A stretch of DNA of 64,000 nucleotides from positions 1 to 64,000 of the forward strand of contig NZ_PXNS01000004.1 in the NCBI RefSeq assembly GCF_003045775.1, given 5' to 3'. This DNA is from Halomonas litopenaei (GTDB taxonomy: Bacteria; Pseudomonadota; Gammaproteobacteria; Pseudomonadales; Halomonadaceae). The number at the start of each line of letters is the position of its first letter. The first letter of the stretch is position 1. The position numbers and the translations under genes are program-made. Positions 46,790 through 58,579 of the stretch are shown piece by piece. The notes under the pieces were generated by a model that saw nothing but the letters and a program-made list of their open reading frames with translations, did no database searches and had not been told where the DNA came from.

Positions 46790-46932
46790 GCGCTGTCCGA
46801 AAAGTCGACGAGCGAAGGTTAGACAAGGCAAAAATCGGTGAGAAAGCGCAGTTTACGGGGTGTAAATGAGCATTTTGATCCGATTATTAACGCCGTATTA
46901 CCGAGCGCAGGCACTTTTCAGACAAGCCCTAG
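46786..46932. repeat. MITE-like repeat, copy 2 (147 bp with CTAG flanks)
   Basis: Nearly identical to 12846-13008 over both ends but 16 bp shorter in the middle, because the GC hairpin of copy 1 is replaced by a short TTATT sequence. CTAG is present at both borders. The left CTAG contains the stop codon of the LysR gene. Confidence 0.8.
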
Positions 46933-47026
46933 GGTGTTGCCAGCGACAGCTAAGGGGGCTGGGATCGCAGCGATCCGTGGCTTACTGAATACGGAGGAGC
47001 CTGGGATGGTTGTCGCTGGAATGGGC

Positions 47027-47065
47027 TTGCATGAGACCCTTGCATGAGACCCTTGCATGAGACCC
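47027..47065. repeat. three tandem copies of a 13 bp unit
   Basis: TTGCATGAGACCC occurs three times without gaps (47027-47039, 47040-47052, 47053-47065), followed by a further TTG. No function is evident. Confidence 0.9.
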
Positions 47066-47194
47066 TTGTTACGCCCTCGACATGGCGGGAATAGCACGAG
47101 CTTCCACTGGCAAAAGGTGAGACAGGCAGCAACAGCGGCGGGGTTGGCAAGAACTGCAACGAGGGCCACGGACACGGCCTCAACAGCACCTGAT

Positions 47195-47210
47195 TGTTTC
47201 ACGTGAAACA
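47195..47210. promoter_or_regulatory. parS site, perfect
   Basis: TGTTTCACGTGAAACA exactly, 68 bp before gmhB. Confidence 0.92.
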
Positions 47211-47277
47211 TGCCCCTACACTGGGCCGATTGCGTGACAGCAACCACCCTTACCCATCGCACAGACCAGGTAGACCC

Positions 47278-47847
47278 ATGGCCCCACGACTCGTCATTCT
47301 CGACCGTGACGGAGTGATCAATCAGGACTCCGACAACTATATCAAGTCGCTCTCCGAGTGGGTCCCCTACCCCAGCGCCATCACCGCCATCGCCCGTTTG
47401 TCCCAACAGGGCTGGACCGTCGCTGTTGCCACCAACCAGTCAGGCATCGCTCGCGGCTACTACGATGAGGCTACGCTTGAGGCCATGCACACCAGGATGC
47501 TGAGCCTAGTGGAGGCCGAGGGCGGTCGGATCGAGCATATCGCCTACTGCCCTCACATTAGCGAGGACCGCTGTGATTGCCGCAAACCCTTGCCCGGTCT
47601 GCTCCGCCAGATTCAGGCTGCGCTTGCACTCGACAGCCTGGAAGGCGCCTGGATGGTGGGCGACAGCTACCGGGATCTCGAGGCAGGCGCTGCCATGGGC
47701 TGCCGCCTTGCATTGGTGCGTACCGGCAAGGGCGAGCGCACACTAGCCAAGCATCCAGAACTTGGCCGGACAGACAGCGAGGCAGAGGTCCATGACGATC
47801 TCGCTGGTTTTGTCGATCAACTGCTGCAAGGAAACCTGGATACCTGA
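47278..47847 (+). CDS. gmhB: D-glycero-beta-D-manno-heptose 1,7-bisphosphate 7-phosphatase
   Basis: A 189-residue HAD-family phosphatase that removes the 7-phosphate during ADP-heptose synthesis. It shows the nucleophile motif LVILDRDGVINQDSDNYIKS, VATNQSGIARGYY, the zinc-binding cluster CPHISEDRCDCRKP and the metal motif MVGDSYRDLEAG. The ATG at 47278 follows AGG and begins exactly at the domain; a longer frame would read through a parS site. It connects the hldE and hldD steps. The glyQ-glyS-gmhB-gyrB order is common in pseudomonads, but here an oxidoreductase/LysR pair lies between glyS and gmhB. Confidence 0.95.
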   Translation: MAPRLVILDRDGVINQDSDNYIKSLSEWVPYPSAITAIARLSQQGWTVAVATNQSGIARGYYDEATLEAMHTRMLSLVEAEGGRIEHIAYCPHISEDRCDCRKPLPGLLRQIQAALALDSLEGAWMVGDSYRDLEAGAAMGCRLALVRTGKGERTLAKHPELGRTDSEAEVHDDLAGFVDQLLQGNLDT

Positions 47848-47942
47848 AAGCACCCTGCATCAGGCTCGCCCCCTCGTCAGCCCTCGGCGAGCCTCCAGGC
47901 CTGGCCGACGACGTGGCTCTCCTTTCATCTGTCTACAACTGC

Positions 47943-47978
47943 CGAGCCGCCATGTTTCACGTGAAACATGGCGGCTCG
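47943..47978. promoter_or_regulatory. 36 bp perfect palindrome with a perfect parS at its centre
   Basis: TGTTTCACGTGAAACA (47953-47968) is flanked by CGAGCCGCCA and TGGCGGCTCG, making a perfect palindrome. It lies 95 bp after gmhB, so the RNA could also form a strong hairpin there, though no T-run follows. Confidence 0.92.
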
Positions 47979-48310
47979 CATTCTTCGTATATCAACGTCC
48001 AAACAACAAGTTAGAGCACGGGAAAGCTCTTGCGACTTACCCGCCGGGAGAGGACATGGTGCTCAATTGTCGGTCTTTCTGTGATGACTGCGAGTGCAAT
48101 GTATCGAGCCCCCTCCGGACAGGTTCCCGCACGTTCCATATACTTCGACAACCAAGCCATCCAGTCTGAAGCGTGAGACTCATCAGGTCCAAATAAGAGG
48201 AGGCGGATAACAAGCCGCGGGCAACAAGACACAGATGGCAAGACGCCGATCGCAAGATGCGGATAGCCAGACACGGTCCCAGCCTTGGAATCTCAGGCCT
48301 GATGCCGTGA

Positions 48311-48326
48311 TGTTTCACGTGAAACG
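48311..48326. promoter_or_regulatory. parS site, one mismatch
   Basis: TGTTTCACGTGAAACG; only the last base differs from consensus. Confidence 0.8.
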
Positions 48327-48417
48327 TTGCGGAGGAGCGAGGCCACGGACGCAGCTCGATTGTGGCTTGTCGTGCGCTCTCGTCTGTTACCACCCCTTGC
48401 CACCATCCCGTCCCCCC

Positions 48418-48452
48418 CTTCCAACAGCTCCTTCCAACAGCTCCTTCCAACA
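48418..48452. repeat. short tandem repeat in a pyrimidine-only tract
   Basis: CTTCCAACAGCTC is present twice in tandem and a third, partial copy (CTTCCAACA) follows. The surrounding 48400-48500 is almost all C and T on this strand. Confidence 0.8.
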
Positions 48453-48699
48453 ACACCTCCATTCCTCCCTTTCTCATTCCCTCCTTCCATCCCCTTCTGC
48501 GAGATGAGGCCAAGGAAATCGATACGCCGCATCGTTCGACCACTTCAATGTCATCGCGCAAGCCGGATACCTTCCTCCGAGTATCTGCCTGAAGCTCGGG
48601 TACTCCCCCGTACTCGGCACGAATGCTGACATCGACCAGACATTGGATATCAAAGAGGCGTGGGTCCTGGCTTGAGCAGCTGGACCTTATATCGCCAGA

Positions 48700-48715
48700 T
48701 GTTTCACGTGAAACG
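48700..48715. promoter_or_regulatory. parS site, one mismatch
   Basis: TGTTTCACGTGAAACG; only the last base differs from consensus. Confidence 0.8.
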
Positions 48716-49042
48716 TGCAAGCTGCGCCGCAGTCCTCAAGCGCCTGCCCACCGTGCAACCGCCATGGAGACACCGCACCGTCGTCTTTCATCTACTGACA
48801 TCCAGCTACGCCCACCGACTTCCATCGCCGGACACACCTCCGACCCACCGCGTTCGCCAGCAGAATTTTCCGACCACAGCCAATGGCGTGCGGTCAGATG
48901 TGTATCTGCTCATTCGCGATACACCCTCGCCGGATGACAAAAGAAGCCTGGTGCACCCTGCCCTCTTATAGCGGGCCTTTCAAGAAACCAGTCACCCAAC
49001 CATCCAACCATTCGGCCGCTGGCAAGCTACTGATACTAGAAC

Positions 49043-49076
49043 AGAAAAAACCCCGATCCTGAAGATCGGGGTTCTG
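49043..49076 (-). terminator. rho-independent terminator of gyrB
   Basis: On the minus strand CCCCGATC-TTCAG-GATCGGGG is followed by TTTTTT, 60 bp after the gyrB stop codon. A perfect parS lies between the stop and this hairpin. Confidence 0.88.
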
Positions 49077-49084
49077 TTGTGAGA

Positions 49085-49100
49085 TGTTTCACGTGAAACA
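49085..49100. promoter_or_regulatory. parS site, perfect
   Basis: TGTTTCACGTGAAACA exactly, within a 20 bp palindrome (49083-49102), between the gyrB stop and its terminator. Confidence 0.92.
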
Positions 49101-49132
49101 TCGAGGCCATGGGCCTGGGACTTCCTGCTGCA

Positions 49133-52680
<3,548 letters not shown>

Positions 52681-52708
52681 GGAAAGGCCTTGCTGGCAAC
52701 GAATACCG

Positions 52709-53812
52709 TCACAGGCGCATCGGCATCACGACATAGAGGGCATCGCCGCCACCGGGTTCTTCCATCAGCGCGCTGCTGTTGGGATCGCCCAGCGTCATCT
52801 GCACGCGATCCTCACCCACGGCGTTGAGCACATCGATCAGATAGCCGACGTTGAAGCCGATCTCCATGGCCGGCCCGCTGTATTCGATGGCGATGTTTTC
52901 CTCGGCCTCTTCCTGCTCCGGGTTGTTGGCCATCACCCTCAGGTTGCCCTCTTCCAGATTCAGCCGTACCCCACGGTACTTCTCGTTGGAGAGGATGGCG
53001 GTACGCGACAGCACCTGACGCAACTCCGAACGTTCAGCGATGAAGACCTTGTCGCCGCCCTTGGGCACGACCCGCTCGTAGTCCGGGAACTTGCCGTCCA
53101 CCAGCTTGGAGGTGAAGGTGAAGTCCCCGGTGTGAGCACGGATATGGGTAGAGCCCAGGGTCAGGCTGACAGGCTCTTCAGAATCGTCGAGCAGCCGTAC
53201 CAGTTCGAGTACACCCTTGCGCGGAACGATCAGCTTCTGGGCCGACTCAATGTTGATCTCCACGGGGCGAGAGCTGACCGCCAGGCGGTGGCCGTCGGTA
53301 GCCACGGTGCGGACCAGGTTCGGGGCGAACTCCAGCAGCAGGCCATTCAGATAGTAGCGAACGTCCTGCTGCGCCATGGCGAACGAGGTGGCGTCGATCA
53401 GCTGCTTGAGGGTCCCCCGCGGCAACGCCAGTTCGACACTGCTCTGACCATCTTCAATATTCGGAAACTCGGCGACCGGAAGCGTGGACAGGGTAAAGCG
53501 TGAACGGCCACTGCGCAGCACGGCCCGCCCGTCCTCTATGGACAGCTCCAGCTCGGACTGGTCTGGCAAGGACTTGCAGATGTCCATCAGCTTGCGCGCG
53601 GGCACCGTGATGGCGCCAGGCTCATCCACCTGGCTGGCCACGGTGCGGCCGACCAGTTCGACTTCCAGGTCGGTGCCGGTCAAGGCGACCTCGTCCTGTT
53701 CGACCTGGATCAGCACGTTGGAGAGCACCGGTAACGTCTGACGGCGCTCGACCACACCGGCCACCAGCGTCAGCGGGCGCAGCAGCGCTTCGCGGGAGAT
53801 GGAAAATTTCAT
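52709..53812 (-). CDS. dnaN: DNA polymerase III beta subunit (sliding clamp)
   Basis: A 367-residue DnaN, one residue longer than that of E. coli. Three clamp domains are evident: MKFSISREALLRPLTLVAGVVERRQTLPVLSNVL (start), FPNIEDGQSSVELALPRGTLKQLIDATSFAMAQQDVRYYLNGLLLE (middle) and FNVGYLIDVLNAVGEDRVQM with the C-terminal YVVMPMRL. I chose the ATG at 53810-53812 because it gives the canonical MKFSISRE start; an in-frame ATG 13 codons upstream is unlikely. It lies between dnaA and recF on the same strand. Confidence 0.98.
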   Translation of the reverse strand: MKFSISREALLRPLTLVAGVVERRQTLPVLSNVLIQVEQDEVALTGTDLEVELVGRTVASQVDEPGAITVPARKLMDICKSLPDQSELELSIEDGRAVLRSGRSRFTLSTLPVAEFPNIEDGQSSVELALPRGTLKQLIDATSFAMAQQDVRYYLNGLLLEFAPNLVRTVATDGHRLAVSSRPVEINIESAQKLIVPRKGVLELVRLLDDSEEPVSLTLGSTHIRAHTGDFTFTSKLVDGKFPDYERVVPKGGDKVFIAERSELRQVLSRTAILSNEKYRGVRLNLEEGNLRVMANNPEQEEAEENIAIEYSGPAMEIGFNVGYLIDVLNAVGEDRVQMTLGDPNSSALMEEPGGGDALYVVMPMRL

Positions 53813-53872
53813 GTCGGCTCCACTTCTTGTCCGGGAGAGTGAGACGGTCACGCGGTTGATGACGTAGAGACG

Positions 53873-55348
53873 TTAACTGGTCAAAAGCCGCAACAGATTC
53901 TTGTAGTCTTCACGAATATCGGCGCTTTCTTCCTGCAGCGCCTGCACCTTGCGACAGGCATGTAGCACGGTGGTGTGGTCTCGGCCGCCGAAGGCGTCGC
54001 CGATTTCCGGAAGACTGTGATTGGTCAGTTCCTTGGCCAGGGCCATGGCGACCTGTCGCGGGCGCGCCACGGAGCGTGAACGCCGCTTGGACAGCAGGTC
54101 CGCCAGCTTGATCTTGTAGTACTCCGCCACGGTACGCTGGATGTTGTCCACGCCTACCTGCTTGTCCTGCAGAGCGAGCAGATCCTTGAGCGATTCGCGG
54201 ATGAAGTCCTGGGTGATCGACTTGCCCATGAAGTGGGAATCGGCGATGACCTTCTTCAGCGCCCCTTCCAGTTCACGCACGTTGGAGCGAATCTTCTGGG
54301 CGATGAAGAAAGCCGCATCATGGGGTAGATCCACCTTGGCCTGGTCGGCCTTCTTCATCAGGATCGCCACCCGAGTCTCGAGCTCAGGCGGCTCTATCGC
54401 CACCGTCAGCCCCCAGCCAAAACGGGACTTGAGGCGCTCCTCGACGCCGCTGATTTCCTTCGGATAGCGATCCGAGGTCAGGATCATCTGCTGGCCACCC
54501 TCAAGCAAGGCATTGAAGGTGTGGAAGAACTCCTCCTGGGAGCGCTCCTTGCCGGCGAAGAACTGGATGTCATCGATCAACAGCGCGTCGACGCTGCGAT
54601 AGAAGCGCTTGAAGTCATTGATGGCGTTGAGCTGAAGGGCCTTGACCATATCGGCCACGAAGCGCTCCGAGTGAAGATACACCACCCGAGCGTTCTCGCG
54701 ACGCCCCGCCAGGGCATTGCCCACCGCATGCATCAGGTGGGTCTTACCGAGGCCGACGCCACCATACAGAAACAGTGGGTTGTAGGCTCCCCCAGGGTTC
54801 TCCGACACCTGGCGGGATGCCGCCCTGGCAAGCTGGTTGGACTTGCCCTCGACAAACGTCTCGAAGGTGAAGTTGGGATTCAGGCCACTGGAGTGCTTGA
54901 GACTGCCCTCGACCTGAACCTGACGCTCACCACCGGGTGGACGCGTGACCGGCGCCTCACCGCCTTCGTCGCGCAGGCGGTCGACCTCGCGCTCATCCCC
55001 CACATCGCCGCGGGAGCTGGTGTGCACGGCCGCCGAGCGGGCCGGAGCGGCGGAGACAGGATCGCCGAGTTCGCGAGTCTGGGGTGGGGCCGGCGCAGCA
55101 CGACGACTGCCCACCGTCAGCATCACCTTGGGCGGCTTGGCCGGCGCCAACTCCCGCATCAGTTCACTGATACGCTTGGCGTACTTGTCACTGACCCAAT
55201 CGCGCACGAAGCGGTTGGGTGCCAGCAGCCTGAGCTGATTGGACTCCCCTTCTTCCGCCTGCAGAGGGCGAATCCAGGTGTTGAACTGCTGCGAGCTCAG
55301 TTCATCCTGAAGGGTTTGTAGACACTGTTGCCAGAGAGCGAGCGACAC
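53873..55348 (-). CDS. dnaA: chromosomal replication initiator protein DnaA
   Basis: A 491-residue DnaA. Domain I begins [29 protein letters not shown]. Domain II (about 90-165) is variable and charged. The AAA+ domain has [22 protein letters not shown] and [24 protein letters not shown]. Domain IV binds DnaA boxes through [43 protein letters not shown] place the start at the GTG 55346-55348, preceded by AAGG, which gives the normal VSLALW start; an upstream ATG would add 36 residues from the oriC side. oriC follows immediately. Confidence 0.98.
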   Translation of the reverse strand: MSLALWQQCLQTLQDELSSQQFNTWIRPLQAEEGESNQLRLLAPNRFVRDWVSDKYAKRISELMRELAPAKPPKVMLTVGSRRAAPAPPQTRELGDPVSAAPARSAAVHTSSRGDVGDEREVDRLRDEGGEAPVTRPPGGERQVQVEGSLKHSSGLNPNFTFETFVEGKSNQLARAASRQVSENPGGAYNPLFLYGGVGLGKTHLMHAVGNALAGRRENARVVYLHSERFVADMVKALQLNAINDFKRFYRSVDALLIDDIQFFAGKERSQEEFFHTFNALLEGGQQMILTSDRYPKEISGVEERLKSRFGWGLTVAIEPPELETRVAILMKKADQAKVDLPHDAAFFIAQKIRSNVRELEGALKKVIADSHFMGKSITQDFIRESLKDLLALQDKQVGVDNIQRTVAEYYKIKLADLLSKRRSRSVARPRQVAMALAKELTNHSLPEIGDAFGGRDHTTVLHACRKVQALQEESADIREDYKNLLRLLTS

Positions 55349-55949
55349 GCGAGCTACCTTGGTTGAAGAACGACCGCACATTGTAGCCTTGTCACCACGA
55401 GTTATCCACACGAGAACGGCACCGAAACCTAGCTGTGGAAAACCCTTGTACGCCATTCGGAGTTGTGCTGGAACAACTTGCTGGCGAACTAGCCCCTGTG
55501 GACAATCTCATCATTGATCCACCGGAACCACACCGCTCCTCCCCGCGGTCTCAACGTTTTCTCCACACTTTTATATGCAACGCAACATGTTGAAATTTCA
55601 TACGAGAACAAGCTTATCCACAAAAACTATCCCCAGTAGTAATAACAACATCAGTCAAGAACTTCTCTTTATTGTTATGTAGGCAGTGGGTCATGTCGCG
55701 AGGCCGGTCCCAGGTGGCTTGTTCACCCACCGGTTCGGCTCGAGCAAGAGTTATCCCCAGCCGTCTGGTCCGGACTGGCAGGGGCGAACACCCTGAAACC
55801 TGCTTTCTGGCCCGCGAAAAGATTGCACCCAGGGCTTGAAATCACTAAAATATCCGGTCTTGAGCCGAATACCCCCGGGGGCCCGAGCGGATTCCGGGAG
55901 CCTCTGGATGTCTATCCGTTCCAAAAAACCACTGTGGGATTAACGAGTT
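55349..55949. other. chromosomal replication origin (oriC)
   Basis: The 600 bp between dnaA and rpmH hold two perfect DnaA boxes, TTATCCACA at 55402-55410 and 55614-55622. Five have one mismatch: TGTGGAAAA 55434-55442, TGTGGACAA 55497-55505, TTCTCCACA 55559-55567 and TTATCCCCA 55751-55759, with the last type also seen near 55627 in a weaker form. An AT-rich stretch at 55560-55680 is a candidate unwinding region, with a TAGTAATAA run at 55637-55645. Location between dnaA and rpmH is where pseudomonad origins lie. Confidence 0.9.
55823..55851 (+). promoter_or_regulatory. rpmH promoter
   Basis: TTGCAC (55823-55828), 17 bp, TAAAAT (55846-55851), about 100 bp before rpmH. Confidence 0.65.
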
Positions 55950-56084
55950 ATGAAGCGCACATTTCAACCGAGCGTTCTCAAGCGCAAGCGCGCGCACGGC
56001 TTCCGTGCTCGCATGGCCACCAAAAACGGCCGCGCCGTTCTGGCACGTCGCCGTGCCAAGGGCCGCAAGCGCCTGAGCGCCTAA
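55950..56084 (+). CDS. rpmH: 50S ribosomal protein L34
   Basis: A 44-residue, very basic protein beginning [20 protein letters not shown] and ending [12 protein letters not shown], which is L34 throughout. L34 is a late-assembling protein of the large ribosomal subunit. It lies between oriC and rnpA, 13 bp before rnpA, as in nearly all gammaproteobacteria. Confidence 0.98.
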   Translation: MKRTFQPSVLKRKRAHGFRARMATKNGRAVLARRRAKGRKRLSA

Positions 56085-56097
56085 GCGCAGGTCCTTC

Positions 56098-56547
56098 GTG
56101 GCCTGTCTGACCTTTCCCCGGCAATGCCGCTTGCTGACTGCCGGGGACTACCGCCAGGTGTTCGATGGGGCGGTCTACAAGGTTCACGGCAAGGGCCTGA
56201 TGGCGTTGGCGATTCCCAATGACTTGGGACACCCTCGCCTGGGCCTGGTCTTCAGCAAGAAGAACGTACGCCGGGCCGTCGATCGCAATCGACTGAAACG
56301 ACTGGCTCGTGAGTCCGTTCGGCATGCACAGCATCGACTTCCCGCCGTGGATATCGTCTTGCTGGCCAGGCGTGGCGTCAACGAGGTCGACAACGACACC
56401 GTGCTGCGCCAGCTGTTCGGCATGTGGCGTCGTCTCGAGCGCGAGGCCGAGAAGTCGACTCGTCCCTCGCGGACATCGACGACACCTCGCCACGCGAGTG
56501 ACACCCGGGGTGACACTCGGTCACAGCCGAAGCAAAGCCGTAACTAG
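56098..56547 (+). CDS. rnpA: ribonuclease P protein component
   Basis: A 149-residue RnpA, the protein cofactor of the tRNA-processing ribozyme. It has FPRQCRLLTAGDYRQVFDGAVYKVHG, then LGLVFSKKNVRRAVDRNRLKRLARESVR, which contains the RNR signature, and DIVLLARRGV. The last 30 residues are a Thr/Ser/Arg-rich tail longer than usual. The start is the GTG at 56098 with AGG upstream. yidD, which usually follows rnpA and overlaps it, is absent. Confidence 0.96.
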   Translation: MACLTFPRQCRLLTAGDYRQVFDGAVYKVHGKGLMALAIPNDLGHPRLGLVFSKKNVRRAVDRNRLKRLARESVRHAQHRLPAVDIVLLARRGVNEVDNDTVLRQLFGMWRRLEREAEKSTRPSRTSTTPRHASDTRGDTRSQPKQSRN

Positions 56548-56660
56548 CAGCAAGAGGCTCTTCAATGCCGAACACACTTCGTCCGAGCATGAACGAGTCC
56601 CTCTTCCGGCCCCTTGACGTCACCTCTCGCGACGCGGAACGTTTCCGTACGAATACTGGC

Positions 56661-56682
56661 CTGCCTCCGGCAGGCTTTCGTG
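56661..56682 (+). terminator. hairpin between rnpA and yidC
   Basis: GCCTGCC-TCC-GGCAGGC followed by TTTC. It may end or attenuate the rpmH-rnpA transcript before yidC. Confidence 0.55.
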
Positions 56683-56746
56683 TATCTCATGTAGGCGTCT
56701 CGCGTGGCGCCATCGGCATGTTCACTTCCCTTCGGGCAGACCCTTC

Positions 56747-58426
56747 ATGGACGTAAAACGACTACTCCTGCTGATCCCCCTGGCGGTGCTCGCCTACCTG
56801 ATCATGGTGCAGTGGAACCAGGACTACGGTCAGCCGCCCAGCACCCCGGATGCTCCGGCGATCACCAGCAACGCGACCTCAAACGGTGCCGACGCCTCCA
56901 CGTCGGAAGGCCTGGCGGCACCCAGCTCGGCCAATGATGTCGGCAGCGAGCTGCCCGGCAGCAGCGAGCCCGCTGCCAACAGTCGAGATCTCATTGCGGT
57001 CATCACCGACGTCCTCGACGTGCGTATCGACCCCCAGGGTGGCGATATCGTCTACGCCGCCCTCCCCCAGCATCTGATGAGCCAGGATGGGGATCGGCCC
57101 TACGTGCTGCTGTCCAACAACAGCACCCTGAGCTACGTCGCTCGCTCTGGACTGCAGCTTGACGGCAACAGCGGTCGTATCGCCTTCTCGCCCGAGAAGA
57201 CCGAGTACCGCCTAGCCGACGGCCAGGACAGCCTGCAGGTGGACATGACCGCCACCGTCAATGGCATCGATATCGTCAAGCGTTTCACCTTCAGTCGTGA
57301 CGACTACGCAGTCGACGTCAGCTACCTGCTTGCCAACGCTGGCGAGGAGCCGGTCAGCGCACGCTTCATCGGCCAACTGGCCCGCGACAACAACCCGGAT
57401 CCGTCCACTGGCCCCAAGATGGGCATGCGCTCCTTCCTCGGCGCGGCGTACTCCTCACCGGAGAACCGCTACGAGAAGATCGACTTCGAGGACATCCAGG
57501 CAGGCAACTTCCAGAACCGCGAGGTCGAGGGCGGCTGGGTCGCGATCATCCAGCACTACTTCACCTCCGCCTGGGTACCGCCGCAGCAGCAGGACAACCT
57601 GTTCTACGCCGCCACCGACAGTCAGGACCGCAACGTTGCCGCCTTCGCCGGCCAGGCCCAGACCCTGGCACCGGGAGCCGACGCCACCCTGGGTGCCACC
57701 CTCTACATGGGGCCCAAGGTGCAGGAGCGGCTTGAGGCCGTGGCACCGAACCTGGAGCTGACCGTCGACTTCGGCTGGCTGTGGTTCATCGCCAATCCGC
57801 TGTTCTGGCTGCTCGATCACATCCACGATCTGATCGGCAACTGGGGCTGGTCCATCGTCATCCTGACCATCATGGTCAAGGCTGCCCTGTGGCCGCTGTC
57901 TGCCAAGGCCTACAAGTCCATGGCACGCATGCGCAAGCTGGGCCCGGAAATGCAGCGTCTCAAGGAACGCTTCGGCGACGACCGCCAGAAGATGTCCCAG
58001 GAGATGATGAAGTTCTACCAGAAGGAAAAGATCAATCCGCTGGGCGGCTGTCTGCCGATCCTGATACAGATGCCGGTATTCATCGCGCTGTACTGGATGC
58101 TGCTGGAGTCCGTGGAACTGCGTCACGCGCCCTTCATGCTGTGGATCCAGGACCTGTCGGTGAAGGACCCCTACTTCGTCCTGCCGATCCTGATGGGCGC
58201 CTCCATGTTCGTTCAGCAGATGCTCAACCCGACGCCTCCGGACCCGATGCAGGCGAAGATCATGAAGATGCTGCCGATCGTCTTCACCTTCTTCTTCCTG
58301 TGGTTCCCGGCCGGTCTGGTCATCTACTGGGTGTGCAACAACTGCATCTCGATCATTCAGCAGTACGTGATCACCCGCAAGATCGAGGAAGACCCCAGCG
58401 TCGGCAAGGGCATGAACACCAAGTAA
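56747..58426 (+). CDS. yidC: membrane protein insertase YidC
   Basis: A 559-residue YidC of the long, Gram-negative type. An N-terminal anchor (VKRLLLLIPLAVLAYLIMVQW) precedes a large periplasmic domain (about 30-335) and five C-terminal helices, including FGWLWFIANPLFWLLDHIHDLIGNWGWSIVILT, MKFYQKEKINPLGGCLPILIQMPVFIALYW and FTFFFLWFPAGLVIYWVCNNCISI. The positively charged groove residue sits near VKAALWPLSAKAYKSMARM. It inserts and folds inner-membrane proteins. mnmE follows after a terminator. Confidence 0.98.
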   Translation: MDVKRLLLLIPLAVLAYLIMVQWNQDYGQPPSTPDAPAITSNATSNGADASTSEGLAAPSSANDVGSELPGSSEPAANSRDLIAVITDVLDVRIDPQGGDIVYAALPQHLMSQDGDRPYVLLSNNSTLSYVARSGLQLDGNSGRIAFSPEKTEYRLADGQDSLQVDMTATVNGIDIVKRFTFSRDDYAVDVSYLLANAGEEPVSARFIGQLARDNNPDPSTGPKMGMRSFLGAAYSSPENRYEKIDFEDIQAGNFQNREVEGGWVAIIQHYFTSAWVPPQQQDNLFYAATDSQDRNVAAFAGQAQTLAPGADATLGATLYMGPKVQERLEAVAPNLELTVDFGWLWFIANPLFWLLDHIHDLIGNWGWSIVILTIMVKAALWPLSAKAYKSMARMRKLGPEMQRLKERFGDDRQKMSQEMMKFYQKEKINPLGGCLPILIQMPVFIALYWMLLESVELRHAPFMLWIQDLSVKDPYFVLPILMGASMFVQQMLNPTPPDPMQAKIMKMLPIVFTFFFLWFPAGLVIYWVCNNCISIIQQYVITRKIEEDPSVGKGMNTK

Positions 58427-58445
58427 GTCCTCATGCATGACGCTT

Positions 58446-58476
58446 CCAGACCCCCGCTTCGGCGGGGGTCTGGCGT
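58446..58476 (+). terminator. rho-independent terminator after yidC
   Basis: CCAGACCCCCGC-TTCG-GCGGGGGTCTGG followed by CGTTTC. A 12 bp stem with the stable TTCG loop, 20 bp after the yidC stop. Confidence 0.8.
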
Positions 58477-58579
58477 TTCAGGGCCCGCACCTCTGGCCAC
58501 AGCCGTTGGCCACACCAGCCGGACTGGCAAAGCCAGGCGCTGCGCCTGACAATACGCCCGATCATCAAGGAGTCTGACC

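Larger units (their letters stand above)
46933..47277. other. intergenic stretch upstream of gmhB
   Basis: No gene was found. It includes the 13 bp tandem repeat and a perfect parS site at 47195-47210. The gmhB promoter should be here but none stood out. Confidence 0.45.
47848..49132. other. 1.3 kb gene-free stretch between gmhB and gyrB, rich in parS sites
   Basis: I see no real protein gene in this 1285 bp; the open frames present are low-complexity or read through parS sites. It contains four parS sites, a pyrimidine-rich tandem repeat at 48418-48452, imperfect repeats near 48230-48260 (GGCAAGACGCCGAT, GCAAGATGCGGAT), and the gyrB terminator. It may serve as a ParB loading region. Confidence 0.6.

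Noticed and set aside
46801..46932. MITE copy 2 as a CRISPR-like or small RNA array
   Set aside because: Only two copies exist in the window, 34 kb apart, with inverted ends and CTAG borders; this is a transposon-type pattern, not an array.
48037..48720. Open frame of 227 codons in the gmhB-gyrB gap
   Set aside because: It reads through three parS sites and a low-complexity tract, with no ribosome site and no recognisable fold.
56565..56756. 63-codon frame between rnpA and yidC
   Set aside because: It looked at first like a place for YidD, but the translation has no YidD features.
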